From assembly GCA_003224905.1 (NCBI GenBank), contig QIAA01000185.1:1-38290 (forward strand): a stretch of DNA of 38,290 bases, in the 5' to 3' direction. This DNA is from Acidobacteriota bacterium (GTDB lineage: Bacteria > Acidobacteriota > Terriglobia > Terriglobales > Acidobacteriaceae). Shown here in pieces: positions 32,291-38,290 of this stretch (positions are counted from its first letter, which is position 1; each line of letters opens with the position of its first letter). The notes beneath the pieces are model-generated. The model was not told the origin of the DNA. It did no database searches and saw only the letters and a program-made list of their open reading frames with translations. The position numbers and the translations under genes are program-made.

Positions 32291-33295
32291 ATGACAAGGC
32301 GAATCAAGACCACAGTGGTTGGCAGTTACCCGGTTCCTTCATGGCTGATTGGCAATAGCTCCAGGCCCGTGCTCCGAGATGCGGTCATGGCAGTACTGAA
32401 GACGCAAGAGCTCGCCGGACTGGACTTGATCAGCGACGGCGAACTCATGCGCTTCGACCCCAGCCATCCCGAAACCAACGGAATGGTTGATTACTTCGCC
32501 TCGCGAATGGATGGAATCCGGAAGCATTTCTCACTTTCCGATTTCGATCGCTTCCGTTCCGATCGAGCGTCGGGATATCGCCTGCTGACCGCAGGCATGG
32601 TTGTAGGCAAAATTCAGGATGGCACCCTGAACCTGCCACGCGATTTCGAACTCGTCAGCACATTAACCAAGCTGCCCTTGAAATTTACCTGCACCGGTCC
32701 GCACATGCTGGCGCGGGTACTGACCAACTGCTTCTATCGGGACCTCGCGGATCTGGCCATGGACATAGCGGTCGTGCTGCGGCGGCAGCTCGAGTACATT
32801 GAAGCCGGCACGATCCAGCTGGACGAGGCCTGCATCGCCGGCTATCCCGAGGATGCGCCCTGGGCCGCCGAAGCCATCAATCACGTCCTCGATGGGCTGC
32901 TGAACGAAAAAGCTGTGCACATTTGTTTTGGGAACTATGGGGGCCAGCCCACACTAAGGGGATTCTGGCGAAACCTGATCCCTTTCCTGAATTCATTGCG
33001 CGCAGATCACCTGGTAGTGGAGTTCGCGCGCCGAGGCTATGACGAACTGAACGTCTTTACCGAACTTGATCCGCGCCTCCGCCTGGGTATCGGTTTGATC
33101 GACATTAAAGACAACGAGGTAGAGAGCCCCGACCTGATTGCCTCACGCATCGAGCAGGTGGTCAAAGTTCTGGGGCCGGAACGTCTGCAATACGTAAATC
33201 CCGATTGCGGCTTCTGGATGCTGCAGCGCAGCGTCGCCGATCGCAAGATGCGCGCCCTGGTCGAGGGAAGGGATTTGTTTGAAGGTCAAGCTTAG
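32291..33295 (+). CDS. MetE-like zinc methyltransferase domain protein B
   Basis: A 334-residue stand-alone MetE catalytic-type domain, distantly related to the divergent neighbour. It starts TTVVGSYPVPSWL, the typical MetE C-half opening, and has LDLISDGELMR, LKFTCTGPHMLAR and IQLDEACIAGYPEDAPWAAEAIN. Predicted zinc ligands are His210 and Cys212 (VHICFGN), Glu244 (LVVEFARRGYD) and Cys306 (VNPDCGFWML). ATG 32291 is preceded by AAAGGA at good spacing; the frame is open to 32231, but without support. It is followed after 19 bases by the AprA-like methyltransferase gene in the same direction, so they are surely co-transcribed. It may be a methionine synthase of the short core-MetE type or a methyltransferase for the pathway of its neighbour. 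Confidence 0.85.
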   Translation: MTRRIKTTVVGSYPVPSWLIGNSSRPVLRDAVMAVLKTQELAGLDLISDGELMRFDPSHPETNGMVDYFASRMDGIRKHFSLSDFDRFRSDRASGYRLLTAGMVVGKIQDGTLNLPRDFELVSTLTKLPLKFTCTGPHMLARVLTNCFYRDLADLAMDIAVVLRRQLEYIEAGTIQLDEACIAGYPEDAPWAAEAINHVLDGLLNEKAVHICFGNYGGQPTLRGFWRNLIPFLNSLRADHLVVEFARRGYDELNVFTELDPRLRLGIGLIDIKDNEVESPDLIASRIEQVVKVLGPERLQYVNPDCGFWMLQRSVADRKMRALVEGRDLFEGQA

Positions 33296-33314
33296 AGCTT
33301 AAGGGTACGATTCA

Positions 33315-34958
33315 ATGCCTGCGGCAGCGATTCCGGATCAGGAGAAAGCCAGCGTTCGCGCTGTTGTTTTCGATCACCTGTCAGGAGTCGCGCTGGCCCC
33401 TACGGTGAAGGCTCTTGCAGACCGAAAGGTATTCGAGCTATTTGCTGGCCAGGATTCCAAAGTAACGCTTGATGAAGTCGTCAATTGGACCGGAGGCAAC
33501 CGCGGCTACTTACGGGTTGCCATGCGTCTCCTGGCCTCCGCCGGGTGGTTGCAGCAGACGATCGGAGAGGATGGACGTAATCCGACTTACTCCTTAACTG
33601 CCGAAGGGAAAGCTGCCCTCGCGATCGCGCCGCCGCTTTATGGTGAAGTCCTCTCCTTTGTTCCCAAGGCGCTCTTTCTGGAAGATTTCCTGTTCGGAGC
33701 ATCCGATGGGCCGCTGCTCCCATCGTTGCGGTATCTCGCCTCCAGGGCGAGGGAGAGGTGGGGTATCTCTCCGCAACCAGATCCCCTCGCGGCCAGAGTC
33801 TGCGATCAGATTCGCAGACACATCGACGGTCTCGTCATCGGCCCTGCCATGGTGGCGCTTGCGCGCGCGGGAGTTTTGGCACAGCTCGAAACCGAACCCG
33901 CGAGCCTGAGCGCCCTCTTAGGAAACCGCGCGAGTCTGACATCCGTTTTTGAGCTTCTGGCAACCCAGGGCTGGATTGCGCTCGATCAGAATGCCGTTTC
34001 TCTCACTCCCTGTGGCCGCTACGCCGCCCAGATCGCCACTTCGTATGGCGTCACTGTCTCTTACCTCCCTATGTTCAATCTTCTAAGCACACTGTTGTTC
34101 GGCAATCCCCGCATTCCGCGAATGGACGAGAGCGGCGTCGAACTGCTGGTGAACCGAGGCATGAACGTTTGGGGCAGCGGCGGAGCCCACAAGACCTACT
34201 TCAAAAAAGTCGATGAGATTATCGCGGAGATTTTCAATCGTCCTCTGCACGAGCAGCCTCAGGGAATCTGCGACATGGGCTGCGGTGACGGCACTTTTCT
34301 GGAGCATTTGTATTCGGTAGTCAGAAAGCACACTGCCCGCGGCCAAGTTCTCGACAAACATCCATTGGTGATTGTGGGTGCAGACTTCAACAAAGTGGCA
34401 CGCCGCGTGGCCAAGCAGACGCTTCGCAAAGCGGGAATCCCGAACGCCCACGTCATTCATGGAGATATCAACCGCCCCGCTCTGCTTGCAGGAGATCTCG
34501 AGGAACTGGGCCTGGATATTCACGATCTGCTGCACGTGCGCTCCTTTTTGGACCACAACCGCCCGTACGTTCATTCAGCAAGTTATGTGAAGGGTCACCG
34601 TGCGGGAAGATGCAGTGGCGCATTTGCTCACTTTGGCGAAGAAATTCTTCCGGACGAGTTGGAAGACAATCTGGTCCGCCACCTGCGCCGGTGGGCTCCG
34701 TATGTTGGACGATTCGGCCTGCTGGTGCTTGAGCTCCACACTCTTCCGCCAGAGCTCACGGCTGCAAATCTGGAAAGAACGCCCGCCGTCGCCTACGACG
34801 GCACCCACGGATTCTCCGATCAGTACCTGGTCGAACTCCCGATTTTTCTCGACTGCGCCAAAGAGGCAGGGTTACAGGCTGATCCGCGCTATCAGGCCAA
34901 ATTTCCACCGTCGGAGTTGGCGACGGTGAGTATTAACTTCTTTACTCCTACAGGCTAG
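33315..34958 (+). CDS. SAM-dependent methyltransferase with two N-terminal winged-helix-like domains (AprA-type)
   Basis: A 547-residue protein. Two winged-helix-like units (about 22-103, VKALADRKVFELF to YSLTAEGKAAL; about 170-240, MVALARAGVLAQLETE to VSLTPCGRYAAQ) precede a Rossmann methyltransferase with motif I ICDMGCGDGTFLEHL (about 318-332), motif II VGADFNKVARRVA, IHGDINRP and the conserved HVRSFLDHNRPYV. This order and the DHNRPY motif recall AprA-type methyltransferases of polyketide starter modules, some of which are metal dependent; that assignment rests on memory of the family, not a search. No ACP, KS or GNAT domain is present here. Residues about 137-155 are encoded by a palindromic insertion-like sequence. 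ATG 33315 lacks a strong Shine-Dalgarno (AAGGG upstream). Confidence 0.8.
   Translation: MPAAAIPDQEKASVRAVVFDHLSGVALAPTVKALADRKVFELFAGQDSKVTLDEVVNWTGGNRGYLRVAMRLLASAGWLQQTIGEDGRNPTYSLTAEGKAALAIAPPLYGEVLSFVPKALFLEDFLFGASDGPLLPSLRYLASRARERWGISPQPDPLAARVCDQIRRHIDGLVIGPAMVALARAGVLAQLETEPASLSALLGNRASLTSVFELLATQGWIALDQNAVSLTPCGRYAAQIATSYGVTVSYLPMFNLLSTLLFGNPRIPRMDESGVELLVNRGMNVWGSGGAHKTYFKKVDEIIAEIFNRPLHEQPQGICDMGCGDGTFLEHLYSVVRKHTARGQVLDKHPLVIVGADFNKVARRVAKQTLRKAGIPNAHVIHGDINRPALLAGDLEELGLDIHDLLHVRSFLDHNRPYVHSASYVKGHRAGRCSGAFAHFGEEILPDELEDNLVRHLRRWAPYVGRFGLLVLELHTLPPELTAANLERTPAVAYDGTHGFSDQYLVELPIFLDCAKEAGLQADPRYQAKFPPSELATVSINFFTPTG
33725..33777. repeat. Palindromic element inside the methyltransferase gene
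   Basis: GTTGCGG (33725-33731) and CCGCAAC (33771-33777) are inverted arms. Inside are CTCGCC/GGCGAG (33735-33740, 33746-33751) and an 8-base direct repeat GGTATCTC at 33730-33737 and 33762-33769. It looks like a small inserted element kept in frame in the linker between the two winged-helix units. Confidence 0.45.
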
Positions 34959-35039
34959 TGGCTTCCTTCGATGCAGGCGCATCGCCGACACAAACGAATT
35001 GGGACGAGGCAGAACCCCGTCCCGTTTGGCTGTTCGAAA

Positions 35040-36674
35040 CTATACGAGGTCTTCTACTTTCAGTGGCGTGCTTCCGCCCTTCCAAGAAGCCTGGAATTGT
35101 TTTTGCACGAAACCGGCGTCATACTCGCGCTTCTGGGCCTTGAGTGCCTGCTGCAAGCCGTAAAGGGACCGCGGATTGCGAGGATGTCGTTCGATATCTT
35201 CACGAAATACCTTTTCCGCACCCGCAGCGTCGCCCTTCATTAAGAGAGCTGCTCCCAAAGATTCGCGGACGGGAAAGAACCAGTCCTCGGGCTCGTTGTA
35301 TTTGAGCGAGTCCTGAACGGCTACGGCGCTTTGTAGTTTTTCGATTGCACCCTCGCTATCTTTCTTGGCCAGGGCAATTTTTGCTCCCAGCACCTCTCGG
35401 GCGATCCTCAAAACGTCTTTTGCTTTATTGTTCACTGGCATAGTGAAGACTACATCCGGCTGGGTAGCCTCCACGGCATCGGAAACAATCTTGTATTCAG
35501 CCTCCGCCTCGCTGGCTTTGCCCGTCGCTGCCAAAGCCATACCGCGAGCAAAATGGGAGAATACGCTCGCAACCTTCATATCGGGATCTGGCTTTGGCGC
35601 CTTCAGGATGTCATCCCAGCGGTGAAAGCGAACGTCAACCGCCAAAGGAATTGTCATGAAACCTTCAATCGGCGGCATCTCCTTCACGTGTGGCCCAACG
35701 TGAGCGGCCAACATGTCGGCAGTTCGTTTCGCCTCGGCATAGTTCCCATTCATTGCGGAGCACATGGCGATGAAGTGCAGGTTATGACTGTAATACATCA
35801 TCGGATAAATGCCCTGCGCGCCACTCGCCTTCAAATAAGCACGATCGACAGCAGCGGCTTCCTCATTCGTCTTTACGGCTGCTGCATAGTCCCCTGTGCG
35901 AATGTAGATATGGGCCGGCATATGAACGATGTGCCCCGCAGCAGGAGCCAGCGCCGCGAGACGATTCGCGCCGGCCAGCGCGCGCTCCGGAGAGCGGGAA
36001 CCTTCAACCGAATGGATGTAGTAATGAACCGCTCCCATGTGGTTGGGCTCGCGCTTGATCACGGATTCCAGGGTGGCAAGGATTTCATCTGTGCCTTCTT
36101 CGGGGGTTCCATCCAGGTGCCACAAGCCCCAGGGATGCAGGGTCATGCCTGACTCTGCAAACAGCGTGGCAGCGTCCAGATCATCGGGAAATTTCTTTGC
36201 GACTTCCCGCATGGCGTCGTGATAAGCCTCAGCGGCCTTGCGGCGGTCGGTGTTGTCTCCGGGAAAGCGTAGCGCCGTAGCTTCGATATAGGCCTTCTCG
36301 CTCGGCGCAGCGGCAGATGAAAGGTCTACTGCTTTTTGAATGGCTTCGTGCGCCTGTTTGAAGCGATCGTCACTTGCGGGATCGTTATAGTTCGGGCCGA
36401 CCGCCTCCGCAATCCCCCAGTAAGCCATGGGCATCTTGGGATCGAGTTCGGCGGCGCGCTGGAAGGAGCGAGCTGCTTCGTCGTGATTGAAGGCGTAAAT
36501 CAGGCGCAATCCCTGATCGAAGAATTGCTGGGCCTGCGGATTGCTGGCCGACACCGGGTGATGCCAGTCGCCGAGACCAGACATCAGCGTTGCCGGATGG
36601 TGAGCTGAATGGTCTTGGGCGATTCCCAATCCGCACATCAACAAACAAATCAGCATGAAAATCCAATACCTCAT
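35040..36674 (-). CDS. Exported tetratricopeptide-repeat protein with histidine clusters
   Basis: A 544-residue protein with a signal peptide (MRYWIFMLICLLMCGLGIAQ) and TPR units across its length: NHDEAARSFQRAAELDPKMPMAYWGIAEA near 63-91, DYAAAVKTNEEAAAVDRAYL in the middle, and GDAAGAEKVFREDIERHPRNPRSLYGLQQALKAQ near the C-terminus. Histidines cluster in DHSAHHP, DWHHP, VHYYIHSVEG, GHIVHMPAHIYIR and YYSHNLHF, suggesting a possible metal site. The ATG has AGGAGGG upstream. Similar long TPR proteins occur in soil bacteria without assigned function. It is convergent with the methyltransferase gene (81 bases between stops) and next to an insertion sequence. Confidence 0.8.
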   Translation of the reverse strand: MRYWIFMLICLLMCGLGIAQDHSAHHPATLMSGLGDWHHPVSASNPQAQQFFDQGLRLIYAFNHDEAARSFQRAAELDPKMPMAYWGIAEAVGPNYNDPASDDRFKQAHEAIQKAVDLSSAAAPSEKAYIEATALRFPGDNTDRRKAAEAYHDAMREVAKKFPDDLDAATLFAESGMTLHPWGLWHLDGTPEEGTDEILATLESVIKREPNHMGAVHYYIHSVEGSRSPERALAGANRLAALAPAAGHIVHMPAHIYIRTGDYAAAVKTNEEAAAVDRAYLKASGAQGIYPMMYYSHNLHFIAMCSAMNGNYAEAKRTADMLAAHVGPHVKEMPPIEGFMTIPLAVDVRFHRWDDILKAPKPDPDMKVASVFSHFARGMALAATGKASEAEAEYKIVSDAVEATQPDVVFTMPVNNKAKDVLRIAREVLGAKIALAKKDSEGAIEKLQSAVAVQDSLKYNEPEDWFFPVRESLGAALLMKGDAAGAEKVFREDIERHPRNPRSLYGLQQALKAQKREYDAGFVQKQFQASWKGGSTPLKVEDLV

Positions 36675-36800
36675 GTAAATGGTCCCTCCTTGGATTTGAA
36701 GACGAGAGAAGTATGGGCCAAGAAAGAAATTCTTCGGCAGTCGAACAGCTTAATCAAAAGTCGGCATGGGCGCAATTGGGCTGCATCTTAACTGTCAAAG

Positions 36801-36844
36801 CTTATTAGAAATGTCCCCATCGTTAACTTATTAGAAATGTCCCC
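36801..36844. repeat. Left terminal repeats of the insertion sequence (two tandem copies)
   Basis: CTTATTAGAAATGTCCCCAT occurs at 36801-36820 and again at 36827-36846, a 26-base period. Both match the inverted right end at 38263-38280 with one mismatch. They could be two transposase-binding sites or the trace of two insertions. Confidence 0.8.
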
Positions 36845-36862
36845 ATTTTGTATCGGCGTGTT

Positions 36863-36930
36863 CTCATTGGAATGCGCACTGAAGCGAAGCCCTGCAGTTA
36901 GGGCGAAGCGTAAGTGCGTATTCCAATGAG
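36863..36930. repeat. Long palindrome spanning the end of the transposase gene
   Basis: Arms 36863-36880 and 36913-36930 are complementary in 17 of 18 positions, separated by 32 bases containing an inner GCCCT/AGGGC stem. One arm encodes the last transposase residues (GIRTYAS). It may act as a transcription block or a structural element of the IS. Confidence 0.6.
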
Positions 36931-38214
36931 CGGTACTGCGATCGTCGGCTTGGGAAACCAGGGCTTCATGTTTTGCCAGCCCTGGCGCCACGGATGGTCC
37001 TTCTTAGGCCTCCTCACGACCCTGACTCTGGGGGCTGGCGGAACTGGCAGAGAGACTCTCCGTGTCGGCTCCTTCAGTTCGGTAAAGCCGATTCGCTCCC
37101 CGCGGTAGTACACCTTCATAGTCCCGTCTTGCCATTCACAAACCAGTGCCTTGCGTTGTGTGGGACCGTAGCTCTGCTGGCCAGGGTGCAGTTGTAGATA
37201 GTGCCCCTTGTGCTGGATCACCCAGTCGTTCGCGATCCTGCGCTCAGTCTCCAACCGAAAAATCGGATGGAGTTCGCGTGCTCTCCACTTCCGCCCGTGA
37301 TAGTCCTCCGGCTTTGCCGCCGGCCGCGCGAAACGTCGGTTGTGCTGCAGCAGATATTCTTTTTCCAGATATTGGTTCGCGGCTTCGTAGCTGCCGATCC
37401 CTTTCCGCCGTAATTTCTTGATCAGCCGATCCTGATGGATCCCGTGGTTGCGCTCCACCCGTCCCTTCGCCTGCGGCGAACTGGCGGCAATGATGCGAAT
37501 CCCCAGCTTCTGACACATGCGCCCAAACTGCGTCACCGCAACTTCTCCCCGCAACTGCTCGGCTTGGGTCGCCTTTCGCTTGTACACGTTCTTCCAATCG
37601 GTATAGAGAGAGCGCGGCACTCCATACTTCCCAATCCACACCCGCAACACTTCCACTGCCGCCCAGATGGTCTCTTCTTTGCCCAAACGGGCCTGCGTCA
37701 TGCTCGTGGCATCGTCTACCATGTCCATCAGGCAACCCCCCGGACCACGCCCTTCCAGCCAATCATGGAAACTCCCGTCCAGTTGCACCAGTTCGCCAAA
37801 GTGCGACTTACGCTCCCTGCGTTGGCAGTGTCGCTGGCGCTTCCGTTGCCGGCTCCACAGGCCTTCCTCCAACATCCAACGCCGCAAGCTATCGTGATCC
37901 ATCACAATCCCGTCTTCTGCGGCCAAGTGCTCGGCCGCGAGCGTCGGCCCGAATCGCTCCTCCTCCGAACCGGAATATTTTTTCTGGATTAAATTCAGAA
38001 CTCGGCGCCGAAACTTCGCGGGTTTGCTGCGATTCGAGGGCCGGCCGGCATTACCATGCTTCAGCCCTTGGCTGCCCACCTGTCGATACCGCCGCCACAG
38101 TCTCTTCGCCTGGCGATAACTCAGTTCCAGCATGATCGCTGCACTGGTTAGCTTCAAATCCCCACTAGCCACTCGTCCCATGACTTCCACCCGCTCCAGC
38201 TCACGACTGCTCAT
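36898..38214 (-). CDS. ISNCY-family DDE transposase
   Basis: A 438-residue transposase with an N-terminal helix-turn-helix (LTSAAIMLELSYRQAKRLWRRY) and a second DNA-binding unit (HDSLRRWMLEEGLW). The integrase-type catalytic core has the DDE triad: Asp in VQLDGSFHDW, Asp in SLYTDWKNVY and Glu in AKGRVERNHG. A basic C-terminal tail follows. No frameshift or stop interrupts it, so it may be active. ATG 38214 is preferred because AGAGGA lies just upstream; TTG 38229 would add five residues. A hairpin (AGACCTCCAG-TGG-CTGGAGGTCT, 38232-38254) lies between the gene and the right terminal repeat. Confidence 0.9.
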   Translation of the reverse strand: MSSRELERVEVMGRVASGDLKLTSAAIMLELSYRQAKRLWRRYRQVGSQGLKHGNAGRPSNRSKPAKFRRRVLNLIQKKYSGSEEERFGPTLAAEHLAAEDGIVMDHDSLRRWMLEEGLWSRQRKRQRHCQRRERKSHFGELVQLDGSFHDWLEGRGPGGCLMDMVDDATSMTQARLGKEETIWAAVEVLRVWIGKYGVPRSLYTDWKNVYKRKATQAEQLRGEVAVTQFGRMCQKLGIRIIAASSPQAKGRVERNHGIHQDRLIKKLRRKGIGSYEAANQYLEKEYLLQHNRRFARPAAKPEDYHGRKWRARELHPIFRLETERRIANDWVIQHKGHYLQLHPGQQSYGPTQRKALVCEWQDGTMKVYYRGERIGFTELKEPTRRVSLPVPPAPRVRVVRRPKKDHPWRQGWQNMKPWFPKPTIAVPLIGIRTYASP

Positions 38215-38231
38215 GGCTGTCCTCTTCAACC

Positions 38232-38254
38232 AGACCTCCAGTGGCTGGAGGTCT
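38232..38254 (-). other. Perfect hairpin in transposase leader
   Basis: Ten paired bases (AGACCTCCAG with CTGGAGGTCT) around a TGG loop lie between the right IS end and the transposase start. Such leader structures may limit read-in expression of transposases from outside promoters; this role is inferred. Confidence 0.5.
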
Positions 38255-38290
38255 CAGTCTAAGGGGACATTCCTAATAAGTTCGGAAGGG

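Larger units (their letters stand above)
36801..38282 (-). mobile_element. ISNCY-like insertion sequence with duplicated left end
   Basis: A complete element of about 1.46-1.48 kb. The right end, read inward from 38282, is AACTTATTAGGAATGTCCCC (38263-38282). The left end AACTTATTAGAAATGTCCCC (36825-36844) matches it in 19 of 20 positions. A second left copy, CTTATTAGAAATGTCCCCAT, lies 26 bases outside at 36801-36820, so the exact left boundary (36801 or 36825) is uncertain. No obvious target duplication is seen. A single transposase gene lies between. Confidence 0.8.

Noticed and set aside
36801..36846. Tandem repeat pair considered as a CRISPR remnant
   Set aside because: Only two units, and they match the terminal inverted repeat of the adjacent insertion sequence; no cas genes are present.

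Overview
The window looks like a chromosomal segment of an Acidobacteriota member, probably class Terriglobia. This is an inference from gene content, not from a marker-gene search. The supporting signs are the C-terminal half of an Oar-like TonB-dependent receptor, a Ser/Thr kinase fused to a TolB/PD40-like beta-propeller, a divergent Hfq-like protein, a bactofilin, tandem non-cAMP Crp-type regulators and a Gld-type ABC operon with a DUF4340 protein. Start codons are mixed (ATG, GTG and TTG all appear with good Shine-Dalgarno sequences). Several genes instead have a -10-like hexamer 6-8 nt before the start codon and no Shine-Dalgarno.

Layout. Bases 2-1765: receptor fragment with a strong terminator. 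1900-5968: housekeeping and stress genes (hfq-like, suhB-like phosphatase, DinB-like, lexA, bacilliredoxin, murB). 6039-7723: an ECF sigma factor translationally coupled to a membrane anti-sigma factor, then a small secreted protein. 7734-10447: outer-membrane barrel protein, family-5 uracil-DNA glycosylase and a Tat-exported metallophosphoesterase. 10550-16315: the canonical proteostasis block tig-clpP-clpX-lon. 16338-20620: propeller kinase divergent from murJ. 20646-22992: two paralogous Crp/Fnr regulators and a bactofilin. 23359-26035: RNase R with a repeat-derived insertion, then tRNA-Pro(GGG). 26049-30729 (minus strand): ABC operon of gldA-, gldF- and gldG-like genes followed by a DUF4340 gene.

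30893-34958 is the least conventional part. Two stand-alone MetE-type zinc methyltransferase domains sit in divergent orientation. The second is followed after 19 bases by a SAM-dependent methyltransferase with two N-terminal winged-helix-like domains, resembling the AprA-type methyltransferases of polyketide starter modules. This looks like an undescribed methyl-transfer module. 35040-36674 is a periplasmic TPR protein with histidine clusters. 36801-38282 is a complete ISNCY-like insertion sequence with 20-bp terminal inverted repeats and a duplicated left end.

The window also carries several palindromic REP-like elements. One is intergenic (9471-9508); a related sequence lies inside the rnr coding region, and another palindrome lies inside the methyltransferase gene. 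This suggests that small palindromic elements have been accepted in frame. No CRISPR array, rRNA, prophage or defined riboswitch was found.
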